Assembly: GCF_028369295.1 (NCBI RefSeq)
Contig: NZ_JAQMYP010000004.1
Coordinates: forward strand, 186,001 to 250,000
From: Streptomyces sp. HD
Lineage (GTDB): Bacteria > Actinomycetota > Actinomycetes > Streptomycetales > Streptomycetaceae
Direction: 5' to 3'
DNA: 64,000 nucleotides
The stretch's first letter is position 1. Each line of letters opens with the position of its first letter. A program made the translations under genes and the position numbers. The notes beneath the pieces are model-generated. The model did no database searches. It had not been told where the DNA came from and saw only the letters and a program-made list of their open reading frames with translations. Positions 1-9,002 of the stretch are shown piece after piece.

Positions 1-438
1 GCCCGGCCTGGTCACCCGCCGCATCTCGCGCAGCGCACCCACCGGATCACCGACGTGCTGCAGCACCTGGTGGGCGTGGACCACGCAGAACGTGTCGTCC
101 GGGAAGTCCAGGGCGTGCACGTCCGCGACCGCGAACTCGACGTTCGTCAGGGCGCGTCGGGCGGCCGTGGCCCGGGCCTGCTCCAGGATCTCCGGCGCCC
201 GGTCGACACCGGTGACCTGTCCGTCGGGGACCAGGGCCGCCAGGTCGGCGGTGATCGTGCCCGGGCCGCAGCCGACGTCCAGGATCCGCATGTGCGGCTT
301 CAGCGAGCCGAGCAGGTACGCCGCCGAGTTGGCGGCGGTGCGCCAGGTGTGCGAACGCAGCACGGACTCATGGTGCCCGTGCGTGTAGACGGCGGTCTCC
401 TGGGTCTTCCACGGTCCCTTGGACGGTGCCTTCGACAT
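1..438 (-). CDS. SAM-dependent class I methyltransferase (3' end outside window)
   Basis: This is the N-terminal 146 codons of a methyltransferase that runs off the left edge. The S-adenosylmethionine-binding motif I is clear at about residue 53 (ILDVGCGPGT). It is followed by an acidic residue at the end of strand 2 (VTGVD) and a motif with aspartate before the cofactor pocket (VADVHALDFPDD). This layout is typical of the UbiE/type-11 family that methylates small molecules. The ATG at 438 follows a GAGGGGAA ribosome binding site. The substrate cannot be told from the sequence. The gene stands upstream of, and in the same direction as, nothing else visible here. Confidence 0.85.
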   Translation of the reverse strand, partial: MSKAPSKGPWKTQETAVYTHGHHESVLRSHTWRTAANSAAYLLGSLKPHMRILDVGCGPGTITADLAALVPDGQVTGVDRAPEILEQARATAARRALTNVEFAVADVHALDFPDDTFCVVHAHQVLQHVGDPVGALREMRRVTRPG

Positions 439-516
439 GGCTGTTCCCCTCGTCTCGTCTGCGCGTCACCCTACGCGTGCATGTCGAATACTGAGACCCG
501 TGTTTTGCAATACGGA

Positions 517-531
517 CTGACGTCTCGTCAG
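517..531 (-). terminator. Short dyad downstream of the PAP2/DGK gene
   Basis: CTGACG-TCT-CGTCAG is a perfect 6-bp-arm inverted repeat lying 11 bases past the stop of the leftward PAP2/kinase gene and upstream of the methyltransferase. It could be a weak terminator or an operator for the methyltransferase. There is no T-run, so the call is weak. Confidence 0.25.
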
Positions 532-541
532 AAACGCTCGG

Positions 542-2041
542 TCAGGAACGTGCACCCGGCAGCGGGCGGTAGACCGTCAACGCCTCCGGCAGCTTCTCCA
601 ACGTCACCTCGCCGCCCACCTCGGTGACTTCGCCGTCGTACGCGAGGAGCGCGCCCGGTGTGACCCCCGACAGACGCAGCCGGCCGACCTGGACCGCCGC
701 ATGGGCGGGGGAGCGGGTCAGCGGGCCCGCGAGGGCGGCCGCGAGGAGGCGCAGGGCGGGCCGGCGGCCGCCGTGCACGACGCGGACGTCCAGCACACCG
801 TCCGCGAGGTCCAGCCGCCGGGCGGGGGCGAGGCCCACCCGGTGGTAGGTGCCGTTCCCGGCGAACAGCAGCCACAACGGGTGGGCGCGGCCCGCGACTT
901 CGGCGTGCAGCGGGTGACGCTCGCTGCGCATGATGCGCAGGGCCGCGAACACCCCGGCCGGCCAGGCGCCGAACCGTGCCCCGAACCGATCCCGCTCGCG
1001 CACCAGCTCCGGATACACGCCCAGGCTGCAGGTGTTGAGGAACAGGCCCTGCCGTCCGTCGCAGGAGAACCGGCCCACGTCCACACGCACGGCCTCGCCG
1101 CGCCGGACCGCCCGGCTCAGATCGTGTGCGTCCTCCACACCCAGGTCCTGGGCGAAGTGGTTCATCGTGCCGCCGGGGAGCACCGCGAGCGGCAGACCGT
1201 GCCCCAGCGCGACCTCGGCGGCCGCGTTGACGGTCCCGTCCCCGCCGCACACGCCGAGCACCCGGGCGCGGGCCGCCGCGTTCTGCAACTCGGCGCGGGT
1301 GTCGGACGGTTCACATGTGACGATCTCGGCGCGCGGCAGCGCGTCCAGCAGGGCGTGCACCCGGTCGGCGGTGCCCGACCCCGTGTTGGCCACCATGACC
1401 AGACCCTCACCGTCCGGCAGCGCCGGCACGTCCGTACGGGGCCGGGCCGGCGGCACCAGCCGGTCACGGGTCGGCACCATGCCCCGTACGGCGAACGCGG
1501 CACCCGCGCCCAGGGCAGCGCCCGCCAGCACGTCGCTCGGGAAGTGGACGCCCGTGTACACCCGGGACAGCGCGACCGACCAGGCGACCGGGGCGACGAC
1601 CAGTGCCCACGCGGGCGACTCCAGGGCGACCCCGGTCGCGAACGCCGCCGCCGACGCGGAGTGACCGGACGGGAACGAGGTGGTGATCGGCTGCCGCTTC
1701 AGCTGCCGGACCAGCGGTACGGGATCCAGCAGCGGCCGGGGACGGCGCACCGACCGCTTGCCGAGGGTGTTGATGGTCAGCGAGGCCAGGCTGAGCGAGG
1801 CCAGCCCCCGCACCGCTGCCCGACGGGCCCGGGGCGTGCGGCTGGCGGCGATGGCGGCGGCCGTCGCGAACCACAGCACCCCGTGGTTCGCGCTCCGGCT
1901 CAGCCGCGGCAGCACCCGCTCGGCATACGGCCAGTGCTGCTCGGCGGCGAACTCGAACAGCCGGGAGTCGAGGGCGAGCAGCCGGTCGCGCAGGGCGTGC
2001 CGGCCGGGCCTGGGGACGGTGAGGTCGACGTCTGGGCTCAT
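542..2041 (-). CDS. Bifunctional PAP2 phosphatase / diacylglycerol kinase-like membrane protein
   Basis: This 499-residue fusion has two domains. The N-terminal half carries the three PAP2 phosphatase motifs: KRSVRRPRP near residue 95, PSGH near 125, and SRVYTGVHFPSD near 160, embedded in hydrophobic segments. The C-terminal half is a DAGK/sphingosine-kinase catalytic domain with GGDGTVN and PGGTMNHFAQDLG. The protein probably dephosphorylates a lipid phosphate and phosphorylates a lipid alcohol at the membrane. The fusion is a known actinobacterial architecture. The real lipid substrate is unknown. It is divergent from the histidine phosphatase gene at 2115. Confidence 0.9.
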   Translation of the reverse strand: MSPDVDLTVPRPGRHALRDRLLALDSRLFEFAAEQHWPYAERVLPRLSRSANHGVLWFATAAAIAASRTPRARRAAVRGLASLSLASLTINTLGKRSVRRPRPLLDPVPLVRQLKRQPITTSFPSGHSASAAAFATGVALESPAWALVVAPVAWSVALSRVYTGVHFPSDVLAGAALGAGAAFAVRGMVPTRDRLVPPARPRTDVPALPDGEGLVMVANTGSGTADRVHALLDALPRAEIVTCEPSDTRAELQNAAARARVLGVCGGDGTVNAAAEVALGHGLPLAVLPGGTMNHFAQDLGVEDAHDLSRAVRRGEAVRVDVGRFSCDGRQGLFLNTCSLGVYPELVRERDRFGARFGAWPAGVFAALRIMRSERHPLHAEVAGRAHPLWLLFAGNGTYHRVGLAPARRLDLADGVLDVRVVHGGRRPALRLLAAALAGPLTRSPAHAAVQVGRLRLSGVTPGALLAYDGEVTEVGGEVTLEKLPEALTVYRPLPGARS

Positions 2042-2055
2042 ACAGGGCTGGGTAC
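2030..2055 (+). promoter_or_regulatory. Possible SigB-type promoter for the histidine phosphatase
   Basis: GTCT-N16-GGGTAC lies 60 bases before the ATG at 2115 and fits the Streptomyces SigB-type consensus GNNT-N14-16-GGGTAC/T. The -35 half is degenerate, so this match alone is weak. Confidence 0.3.
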
Positions 2056-2114
2056 CCTGAAGTGGCCGATTGCTGTCCGGCCCGCGGTGAGAGACACACG
2101 GAGGAACCCGTCAC

Positions 2115-2774
2115 ATGCGCCTGCTCCTCGTCCGCCACGGCCAGACCCCGTCCAACCTGCACCACCTGCTGGACACGGCCGTCCCCGGCCCGGGCCTCAC
2201 CGCACTCGGCGAACAGCAGGCCGGGGCCCTGCCCGCGGCGCTGGCCGACGAGGACATCGAGGCCCTCTACGCCTCCACCCTCACCCGTACCCGGCACACC
2301 GCGGCCCCACTGGCCGCCGCCCGCGGCCTCGACGTGCTCGTCCGGGACGGCATCCGCGAGGTGTCCGCGGGCGACCTGGAGATGCTGCCCGGCGACTCCG
2401 AGCGGGGCCGGCTCTACATGAGGACGGTGTTCGGGTGGGCGGCCGGTGACCCGGAGCAGCGCATCCCGGGCGGCGAGAACGGCACGGAGGTGCTGGCGCG
2501 GTACGACGCCGTGGTGGCCGAGGCCGTGGAAAGCGGCGCCGGGACCGTCGCCATGATCAGCCACGGTGCGGTGATCCGTCTGTGGACGGCTGCTCGTGCG
2601 GACAACGTGGACGTGGCCTTCGCCGCGGCGCGACCGCTCGAAAACACGGGCGTGGTGATCCTTGAGGGCTCGCCCGGGGACGGGTGGAAGGCGTTGTCGT
2701 GGGCCGGGGCTGTGGTGGCTCCGGCCGGGGAGGGCGGGCCTGCGGGGTGGCCGGTCGTCGGGGATGCGCCGTAA
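2115..2774 (+). CDS. Histidine phosphatase family protein (phosphoglycerate mutase-like)
   Basis: This 219-residue protein starts with the catalytic RHG motif (LLVRHGQTPSN), whose histidine forms the phospho-enzyme. The second catalytic histidine is in MISHGAVIRLW near residue 155. The length fits small cytoplasmic members of the branch-1 family, which dephosphorylate sugar phosphates or other metabolites. The ATG follows an ACGGAGGAAC ribosome binding site. The last 20 residues are a Gly/Ala/Pro-rich tail. The substrate is not predictable. Confidence 0.88.
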   Translation: MRLLLVRHGQTPSNLHHLLDTAVPGPGLTALGEQQAGALPAALADEDIEALYASTLTRTRHTAAPLAAARGLDVLVRDGIREVSAGDLEMLPGDSERGRLYMRTVFGWAAGDPEQRIPGGENGTEVLARYDAVVAEAVESGAGTVAMISHGAVIRLWTAARADNVDVAFAAARPLENTGVVILEGSPGDGWKALSWAGAVVAPAGEGGPAGWPVVGDAP

Positions 2775-2858
2775 GCCCGCCCCGGGAAGGGGCTCCGGGA
2801 ACGGCGTTCCGAATATCGGTTTGCCGGAGCTCCGCGGCGGCCCGCACAATTCCTCATC

Positions 2859-4478
2859 ATGGGACATCTGGAAGCCGCGCATCTTGAGTACTACCTCCCC
2901 GACGGGAGGGCGTTGCTCGGCGACGTGTCCTTCCGGGTGGGGGAAGGCGCAGTCGTGGCGCTGGTCGGGCCCAACGGTGCCGGAAAGACGACCCTGCTGC
3001 GGCTGATCTCCGGGGAGCTGAAGCCGCACGGCGGCACCGTCACCGTCAGCGGCGGGCTCGGTGTGATGCGGCAGTTCGTGGGGTCCGTACGGGACGAGAC
3101 GACCGTACGTGATCTGCTCGTGTCGGTCGCGCCGCCGCGTATCCGCGAGGCCGCGCAGGCCGTCGATACCGCCGAGCACTTGATCATGACCGTCGATGAC
3201 GAGGCCGCCCAGCTGAAGTACGCGCAGGCGCTCTCCGACTGGGCCGAGGCGCGCGGGTACGAGGCCGAGACGCTGTGGGACATGTGCACCACTGCCGCGC
3301 TCGGCGTGCCGTACGAGAAGGCGCAGTGGCGGCAGGTGCGGACCCTGTCGGGCGGTGAGCAGAAGCGGCTGGTGCTGGAGGCGCTGCTGCGCGGCACCGA
3401 CGAGGTGCTGCTGCTCGACGAGCCCGACAACTACCTCGACGTGCCCGGCAAGCGGTGGCTGGAGGAGCGGCTGAAGGAGACCCGCAAGACGGTCCTCTTC
3501 GTCTCCCACGACCGTGAACTGCTCGCCCGTGCCGCCGAGAAGATCGTGTCGGTGGAACCCTCGCCGGCCGGTGCGGACGCCTGGGTGCACGGCGGTGGCT
3601 TCGCCACCTACCACGAGGCCCGGCGTGAACGCTTCGCCCGCTTCGAGGAGTTGCGCAGGCGCTGGGACGAGAAGCACGCCCAGCTGAAGAAGCTGGTGCT
3701 GAGTCTCCGGCAGGCCGCCTCGATCAGCCATGAGCTGGCCTCCCGCTACCAGGCCGCGCAGACCCGGTTGCGCAAGTTCGAGGAGGCGGGGCCGCCGCCG
3801 GAGCCGCCGCGTGAGCAGGACATCCGGATGCGGCTGAAGGGCGGGCGTACCGGGGTGCGGGCCGTGACCTGTGAGGAGCTTGAGCTCACGGGGCTGATGA
3901 AGCCGTTCTCCCTGGAGGTCTTCTACGGCGAACGCGTCGCCGTCCTGGGCTCCAACGGTTCCGGCAAGTCGCACTTCCTGCGGTTGCTGGCGGGGGAGGG
4001 CGTCGCGCACACGGGGGCCTGGAAGCTGGGGGCGCGCGTCGTGCCCGGGCACTTCGCGCAGACCCATGCGCACCCCGAGCTGATGGGCCGGACCCTCCTC
4101 GACATCCTGTGGAAGGAGCACGCCCAGGACCGCGGAGCCGCGATGTCCCGGCTGCGCCGCTACGAGCTGACCCAGCAGGCCGAGCAGAGCTTCGACCGGC
4201 TCTCCGGCGGACAGCAGGCCCGGTTCCAGATCCTGCTGCTGGAGCTGGAGGGCGTCACCGCGCTGCTGCTCGACGAGCCGACCGACAACCTCGACCTGGA
4301 GTCCGCCGAGGCGCTGCAGGAGGGGCTGGAGGCGTTCGAGGGCACGGTGCTGGCGGTCACCCATGACCGGTGGTTCGCGCGGTCCTTCGACCGGTACCTG
4401 GTGTTCGGCAGCGACGGCCGGGTACGGGAGACGGCCGAGCCCGTCTGGGACGAACGCCGCGTGGAGCGGACCCGCTAG
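2859..4478 (+). CDS. ABC-F family ATPase
   Basis: This 539-residue soluble protein has two fused ABC ATPase domains and no membrane segment. The first has Walker A GPNGAGKTT near residue 38, signature LSGGEQKRL and Walker B LLLDEPDNYLD. The second has GSNGSGKSH, LSGGQQARF and LLLDEPTDNLD. A charged, probably coiled linker of about 85 residues joins them (roughly 250-335). ABC-F proteins act on the ribosome, in translation control or antibiotic protection. The sequence alone does not show which role applies, and no antibiotic cluster is adjacent. The gene ends just before a large inverted repeat. Confidence 0.9.
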   Translation: MGHLEAAHLEYYLPDGRALLGDVSFRVGEGAVVALVGPNGAGKTTLLRLISGELKPHGGTVTVSGGLGVMRQFVGSVRDETTVRDLLVSVAPPRIREAAQAVDTAEHLIMTVDDEAAQLKYAQALSDWAEARGYEAETLWDMCTTAALGVPYEKAQWRQVRTLSGGEQKRLVLEALLRGTDEVLLLDEPDNYLDVPGKRWLEERLKETRKTVLFVSHDRELLARAAEKIVSVEPSPAGADAWVHGGGFATYHEARRERFARFEELRRRWDEKHAQLKKLVLSLRQAASISHELASRYQAAQTRLRKFEEAGPPPEPPREQDIRMRLKGGRTGVRAVTCEELELTGLMKPFSLEVFYGERVAVLGSNGSGKSHFLRLLAGEGVAHTGAWKLGARVVPGHFAQTHAHPELMGRTLLDILWKEHAQDRGAAMSRLRRYELTQQAEQSFDRLSGGQQARFQILLLELEGVTALLLDEPTDNLDLESAEALQEGLEAFEGTVLAVTHDRWFARSFDRYLVFGSDGRVRETAEPVWDERRVERTR

Positions 4479-4482
4479 TTTC

Positions 4483-4791
4483 CTCGCCCCCGCCGCCCCT
4501 ACCCGTCCCATCCCCAGGGGCTGCCGCCCCTTCGCCCCCGCCTCCCAGGGGGCTCCGCCCCCTGGACCCCCGCTCCTCAAACGCCGGAGGGGCTGGGTTT
4601 GCTGCCCGCTTCTCGAACGCTGGAGGGGCTGGGTTTGCTGCTCGTTTCTCGGATGCCGGAGCGGGTGGGTTTGCGGGGGGACTGGTTTTTCAGCCCGTCC
4701 GGCGTTTGAGGACGAGGCCCTTTCGGGGCCGATGCGGGGGTCTGGGGGCGGCAGCCCCCAGGGATGGGACGGGTAGGGGCGGCGGGGGCGA
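4483..4791. repeat. Intergenic repeat cassette with long inverted arms and a 36-bp tandem repeat
   Basis: Two 48-bp arms (4483-4530 and 4744-4791) are inverted copies with only two mismatches. Inside them lie three tandem 36-bp units starting at 4576, 4612 and 4648; units 1 and 2 are very close and unit 3 diverges. A perfect 15-bp inverted match (4574-4588 with 4698-4712) also sits inside. There is no coding gene here. The arms could fold into a strong structure ending the ABC-F transcript. Dispersed GC-rich repeats of this style are common between Streptomyces genes. Confidence 0.8.
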
Positions 4792-4897
4792 GACAAGTCA
4801 GGGCAGGACGGCGTGCACGGAGGCCCAGGGGCCGGGGTGTTCGTACAGTGGATTCAGACAGGCGGGATCCATGGCTCTCTCCCGTACACCGCTCGGG

Positions 4898-4922
4898 GGC
4901 TGTGTGCTCAACGGGCGGGTAC
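4898..4922 (+). promoter_or_regulatory. SigB-type promoter candidate for the DUF6158 gene
   Basis: GGCT-N15-GGGTAC precedes the gene. A transcript starting about 8 bases later would leave roughly 30 bases of leader to the ATG at 4962, which supports that start over the ATG at 4932. Confidence 0.4.
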
Positions 4923-4961
4923 CCGGACCGCATGACGGACCACGACGAGCGGGGCACCACG

Positions 4962-5216
4962 ATGACCGGAGTCGACCCCGGCCGGCTGGACGACCAGCAG
5001 CTCATGAAGGAGCTGGAGACCATCCACCGGACGCGCCACGACACGCTGCTGTACGGCTCGAACGACGCGCTGCGGGCCCACAACGAACGCATGGCCCAGC
5101 TGGAGGGCGAATACCTGCGCCGCAACCCACGCCGCACGGTGGCCGCGGGCCGAACCCGCGAGGGCGCCCGCGACCGCACGGGGACCGGCGCGGCACCGAC
5201 GGCTCCGTCGGCGTGA
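4962..5216 (+). CDS. DUF6158 family protein
   Basis: This is a small hydrophilic protein of 84 residues with the actinobacterial core (RLDDQQLMKELETIHRTRHD, then YGSNDALRAHNERMAQLE). It has no signal peptide or membrane segment and its charged helices may form a short coiled coil. Its function is unknown. The start was set at ATG 4962, about 7 bases after GAGCGGGG and about 30 bases after a likely transcription start. An in-frame ATG at 4932 would add ten residues. It converges on the catalase gene. Confidence 0.7.
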   Translation: MTGVDPGRLDDQQLMKELETIHRTRHDTLLYGSNDALRAHNERMAQLEGEYLRRNPRRTVAAGRTREGARDRTGTGAAPTAPSA

Positions 5217-5315
5217 CCGCAGGCCGGACCGAGAGCGTGCCGGCCAGCGCTGAGGCATGGCCACGCCGCACCTGACCTGGTGTTTTGACCTGGTGATTCC
5301 GGCCACCCGATCGGC

Positions 5316-7409
5316 TCAGCACCGCACCGGCGGCCGCCCCCGGTGGCGATGTGCGGCCAGCGCGGTGCGGAAGGCGCGCAGGAAGTCCTCGGTCGCCGGA
5401 CCCGGGGAGGTGTCCGTGACCACGCCGTGGTCGGCGACCGTACGGTGGAACTCGGTGGACAGCCGTACGCCCTCCGGCTCCAGGGCGGACAGAACGCCCA
5501 CCCCCGAGCCGAGTGCGCCCACCGGCTTGCCGTGCCGGTAGGCGTCCCGGACGAAGCGGACCGCGTCCTGGTCGGCGGCCGTGGGCGGGGTGTCCACGGG
5601 GCCGCCGGGCAGCAGTACGGCGTCGTACAGCACGGAGGCGACGGTCGGCAGCGCACGGTCGACCGGGAAGCGGTCGCCGTCGGCACCGGTGACCGCCCCG
5701 GCCGTCGGCGCCAGCGCCTCCACGACGGCTCCCTCGGCCGTGAGCGCGGCACGCACCGATGTGACCTGCGCGGTGTCGACACCGTCGGTGACGAGGACCG
5801 CGACCTGCTGGGTGCGGATCGAGCCGTCGCCGCGCAGGGACTCCAGGCTCAGCGCGGGGGAGGACAGCTTGTCGGCCGCCTGCGCCGCGGACGGATCCGG
5901 AACCCCGACACCCCGTGCCACCGCCACCGCCAGGTCACCGTTCACCTGGGCCAGCTGCTCGACCGTACGGGCCCGCACCGCCATCGCGCCGACCTTGCCG
6001 AGCTCGAACCGGAACGCCTCGACGATGTGCTCCTTCTCCCAGTCCGCCATGCTGTTCCAGAACATCGCGGGCTGGGTGTGATGATCCTGGAAGCTCGCAC
6101 TGCGGCGGCGGATCTTGGCGCCGTCCACGCGTTCGGCGTAGTGCGTGTACGCGTGCCCGTCGGCGCCGGCGTGTGCGGGACAGCCGCCGCCCAGGGAGTT
6201 CGGGAAGTAGTTGGTGCCGCTGTGGATCGCGCTCTGGTGGTAGCCGTCGCGCTGGTTGGTGCGTACGGGGGACACCGGGCGGTTCACCGGCAACTGTGCG
6301 AAGTTGGGGCCGCCGAGGCGGATCAACTGGGTGTCCAGATAGGAGAAGTTGCGGGCCTGGAGCAGCGGGTCGTTGGTGAAGTCGATGCCGGGGACGATGT
6401 TGGCCGTGTGGAAGGCGACCTGCTCGGTCTCGGCGAAGAAGTTCTCCGGGTTGCGGTCCAGCACCATCCGGCCGATCGGCCGCACCGGCACCTGCTCCTC
6501 CGGAATGAGCTTCGTCGCGTCGAGAAGATCGAAGTCGAAGGCGAACTCGTCCTCCTCCGCGACCAGTTGGACGCCCAGCTCCCATTCCGGGTATTCGCCC
6601 GCCTCGATCGCGTCCCACAGATCGCGCCGGTTGAAGTCCGGGTCACGGCCCTGGCACTCCTGCGCCTCGTCCCACACCAACGAGTGCGCGCCCAGCTTCG
6701 GCTTCCAGTGGAACTTCACGAAGGTGCCGCGCCCCTCGGCGTTCACGAACCGGAAGGTGTGCACACCGAAGCCCTGCATCATGCGGTAGCTGCGCGGGAT
6801 CGCCCGGTCCGACATCAGCCACATGATCGCGTGCAGCGTCTCCGGCTGCAGCGACACGAAGTCCCACAGGGTGTCGTGCGCGGAGGCACCGGTCGGGATG
6901 TCGTTGTGCGGCTCCGGCTTCACCGCGTGCACGAAGTCGGGGAACTTGATGCCGTCCTGGATGAAGAAGACCGGGAAGTTGTTCCCGACCAGGTCGTAGT
7001 TGCCCTCCGACGTGTAGAACTTGGTCGCGAAACCGCGCACGTCCCGCACCGTGTCGGCCGAGCCGCGCGGTCCCTGCACCGTCGAGAACCGTACGAACAC
7101 CGGCGTCCGCACCGACGGATCCTGGAGAAAGGCCGCGCGCGTGAACTCCGCGCAGGACTCGTACGGTTCGAAATAGCCGTACGCGCCCGCGCCCCGCGCG
7201 TGCACCACCCGCTCGGGGATCCGCTCGTGGTCGAAGTGGGTCAGTTTCTCCCGGAAGTGAAAGTCCTCCATCAGCGTCGGACCGCGTTCACCGGCTGCCA
7301 GCGAGTCGTCGGTGTGGTCGACCTCCACCCCCTGGTCGGTGGTCAGCGGACCCGTGGTCGGGTCGTCCGCCCGGAACGTCTCCCGCTGCTCCTGCTTGCG
7401 GTCCGCCAT
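5316..7409 (-). CDS. katE: Large-subunit monofunctional heme catalase (KatE/HPII type)
   Basis: This 697-residue catalase decomposes hydrogen peroxide. It shows the distal histidine region ([12 protein letters not shown] near residue 73), the catalytic asparagine in NNFPVFF, and the proximal heme tyrosine in RNFSYLDTQ. Large-subunit catalases carry an extra C-terminal DJ-1/PfpI-like domain. Here it spans about residue 545 to the end, and no catalytic cysteine is evident in it. The ATG overlaps the stop of the upstream DJ-1 gene by one base, so the two are translationally coupled. The operon DUF2795-CBS-DJ1-katE suggests general stress control. Confidence 0.95.
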   Translation of the reverse strand: MADRKQEQRETFRADDPTTGPLTTDQGVEVDHTDDSLAAGERGPTLMEDFHFREKLTHFDHERIPERVVHARGAGAYGYFEPYESCAEFTRAAFLQDPSVRTPVFVRFSTVQGPRGSADTVRDVRGFATKFYTSEGNYDLVGNNFPVFFIQDGIKFPDFVHAVKPEPHNDIPTGASAHDTLWDFVSLQPETLHAIMWLMSDRAIPRSYRMMQGFGVHTFRFVNAEGRGTFVKFHWKPKLGAHSLVWDEAQECQGRDPDFNRRDLWDAIEAGEYPEWELGVQLVAEEDEFAFDFDLLDATKLIPEEQVPVRPIGRMVLDRNPENFFAETEQVAFHTANIVPGIDFTNDPLLQARNFSYLDTQLIRLGGPNFAQLPVNRPVSPVRTNQRDGYHQSAIHSGTNYFPNSLGGGCPAHAGADGHAYTHYAERVDGAKIRRRSASFQDHHTQPAMFWNSMADWEKEHIVEAFRFELGKVGAMAVRARTVEQLAQVNGDLAVAVARGVGVPDPSAAQAADKLSSPALSLESLRGDGSIRTQQVAVLVTDGVDTAQVTSVRAALTAEGAVVEALAPTAGAVTGADGDRFPVDRALPTVASVLYDAVLLPGGPVDTPPTAADQDAVRFVRDAYRHGKPVGALGSGVGVLSALEPEGVRLSTEFHRTVADHGVVTDTSPGPATEDFLRAFRTALAAHRHRGRPPVRC

Positions 7410-7960
7410 CAGGCGACCTCCTCGGGCTGCCGGGCGAAGACGTCGAGGAAGGCCTCACAGAACGCTTTCAGATCGCTTGGCCTACGGCTGGTGATCAGCT
7501 TGTTCGGGCCGTGGTCGCAGATCCGTACCTGCTCGTCGACCCAGGTGCCGCCCGCGTTGCCGATGTCGGTCCGCAGGCTGGGCCAGGACGTCAGCACCCG
7601 GCCGCGTACGACGTCCGCCTCCACCAGCGTCCACGCGGCGTGGCAGATCGCGGCGACCGGCCGGCCCTGCTCGAAGAAGTCCCGTACGAACGCCACCGCC
7701 TTGCGGTTCGTCCGCAGATAGTCGGGGTTGGCGACCCCGCCCGGCAGCACCAGCGCGCCGAACGAGCCGGCCGTGGTCTCACCCACGACCTCCTGGACGG
7801 GGAACTTCTCCGCCTTGTCGAGGTGGTGGAACGCCTGGATCGTGCCCGGCTTCGTCGACACCAGGACCGGTTCGTGTCCCGCGTTCACCGCCGCCTGCCA
7901 GGGATCGGTGAGCTCGACCTGTTCGACGCCCTCGGGTGCGGTCAGAAATGCGATACGCAT
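7409..7960 (-). CDS. DJ-1/PfpI family protein (type 1 glutamine amidotransferase-like)
   Basis: This 183-residue protein has the DJ-1/PfpI fold. The nucleophile cysteine is in AAICHAAW near residue 104, and LPGGVANPDYLR lies before it. Family members include deglycase, chaperone or protease-like stress proteins. It is closest in layout to the YhbO/PfpI group. Its place directly before katE, whose own C-terminal domain has the same fold, suggests a joint role in oxidative damage. The ribosome binding site is GAAGGACG. The gap to the CBS gene upstream is 38 bases, consistent with one transcript. Confidence 0.9.
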   Translation of the reverse strand: MRIAFLTAPEGVEQVELTDPWQAAVNAGHEPVLVSTKPGTIQAFHHLDKAEKFPVQEVVGETTAGSFGALVLPGGVANPDYLRTNRKAVAFVRDFFEQGRPVAAICHAAWTLVEADVVRGRVLTSWPSLRTDIGNAGGTWVDEQVRICDHGPNKLITSRRPSDLKAFCEAFLDVFARQPEEVA

Positions 7961-7998
7961 CGTGTCTCAACGTCCTTCCGTGACGGTGACTTCTCGTC

Positions 7999-8418
7999 TC
8001 ACTCGTCCGGTGCGGCGCGGCTGATCTCGGCCAGTGCCGAGTCGGGGTCCTGCGTCTCGGCCAGGTCCCCGAGGCTGACGACGCCGACCGGCAGACCGTT
8101 CTCCACGACCGGCAGCCGCCGTACGGCGTGCTCACGCATGAGCGAGATCGCGAGGGACGTCCGCTCACCCGGGCCGATCACCACCGGATCCGGGGTGCAC
8201 ACCGACTCGGCGCTCACCGTCAGCGGGTCGGCGCCGTCCGCGACGGCCCGCACCGTGATGTCACGGTCGGTGAGCACCCCCACGACGCGCTCCCCGTCGG
8301 CCACCAGCACATCGCCGATGTCCTGCGCGCGCATCAGCTGCGCGGCCTCGACGAGCGAGGCGCCCGGCCGGACGGCGACCGCGCCCGGCGTCATGACGTC
8401 CCTCACGAAATCGGCCAT
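7999..8418 (-). CDS. Two-CBS-domain protein
   Basis: This 139-residue cytoplasmic protein consists of two CBS motifs, about residues 6-60 and 75-125. They carry the usual patterns (VLVADGERVVGVLTDRDI and RLPVVENGLPVGVVSLGDL). A CBS pair binds adenine nucleotides and usually senses energy or redox state. Free-standing CBS-pair proteins are common in actinobacteria and often belong to stress or dormancy regulons. The ATG follows GGAGGGAAGG. The DUF2795 stop is 52 bases upstream, so these genes are probably one operon. Confidence 0.9.
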   Translation of the reverse strand: MADFVRDVMTPGAVAVRPGASLVEAAQLMRAQDIGDVLVADGERVVGVLTDRDITVRAVADGADPLTVSAESVCTPDPVVIGPGERTSLAISLMREHAVRRLPVVENGLPVGVVSLGDLAETQDPDSALAEISRAAPDE

Positions 8419-8470
8419 GTCCGGTCCTTCCCTCCATCCTTTCCGCGTTTCCCGGCGCGGTACGGGTCCG

Positions 8471-8875
8471 CTACGCGTTCCGCCGCCGAGTCGGCCGCCC
8501 GGCCCCGGTCAGGGCCTCGGCCAGCTCCTGCACGTTGGCGTAGCGCGCCGTGCGCGGCAGCCGTTCCAGCGACTCGACGAGAGCGTCGGGCGCGTATTCG
8601 CGGCGCAGCGCTCCGGTCAGCTCCCTGGGACTCGCCGGGAAGGCGCTACGGCCCAGCAATCGGGCCAGCTCCAGCCGGACCGTCGCCAGGGACGCCGTCG
8701 TGGGCCCCGGCCAGCCCACCGGCCCGCGGGCGACCTCCGGGTCGTCCTCGGCGATCGGCTCCGGGTCGTGCCACTCGTCGGTCCGGGTGGGGTGCCCGGA
8801 CCTCAGCAGCCCCTGTAGTTCGTGCTTCATCTCGTCGTCACGGTGAACGCTCAGCCGGTCACTGCCTCGCTGCAT
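8471..8875 (-). CDS. DUF2795 domain protein
   Basis: This 134-residue protein of unknown function has a DUF2795-type domain in its second half (ELARLLGRSAFPASPRELTGAL, then YANVQELAEAL). It is soluble and acidic in the centre (EPIAEDDPEV). The ATG at 8875 follows GGAGGGAG. An internal ATG 15 codons later is possible but less well placed. As first gene of the leftward operon it sits about 25 bases past the predicted start of a SigB-like transcript. Confidence 0.8.
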   Translation of the reverse strand: MQRGSDRLSVHRDDEMKHELQGLLRSGHPTRTDEWHDPEPIAEDDPEVARGPVGWPGPTTASLATVRLELARLLGRSAFPASPRELTGALRREYAPDALVESLERLPRTARYANVQELAEALTGAGRPTRRRNA

Positions 8876-8907
8876 GACTCCCTCCAGATCTTCGGGCTGC
8901 GCACCGC

Positions 8908-8933
8908 GTACCCGACGAGTGGGGGGCCGACAC
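8908..8933 (-). promoter_or_regulatory. SigB-type promoter candidate (leftward, DUF2795-CBS-DJ1-katE)
   Basis: Read leftward, GTGT (8933-8930), 16 bases, then GGGTAC (8913-8908). The position gives a leader of about 25 bases to the DUF2795 ATG. It lies back to back with a rightward promoter of the same type. Confidence 0.5.
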
Positions 8934-8936
8934 AGG

Positions 8937-8960
8937 GTTTGCGCTCCGGAAGGCGGGTCA
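8937..8960 (+). promoter_or_regulatory. SigB-type promoter candidate (rightward, small membrane protein)
   Basis: GTTT-N14-GGGTCA precedes the 43-residue gene at 9003, giving a leader of about 35 bases. It is one base from the strict GGGTAC/T form. Confidence 0.45.
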
Positions 8961-9002
8961 CCCGGCCTTCACCCCCCACATGTTCCGGGGAAGGACCAGG
9001 CC

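Noticed and set aside
4576..4683. CRISPR-like array of 36-bp units
   Set aside because: The units abut directly with no unique spacers, and there are no cas genes. It is a tandem repeat inside an inverted-repeat cassette.
1464..4796. Long leftward open frame opposite the histidine phosphatase and ABC-F genes
   Set aside because: It covers well supported genes on the other strand and reads as Arg/Pro/Gly-rich sequence without motifs, as GC-rich antisense frames do.
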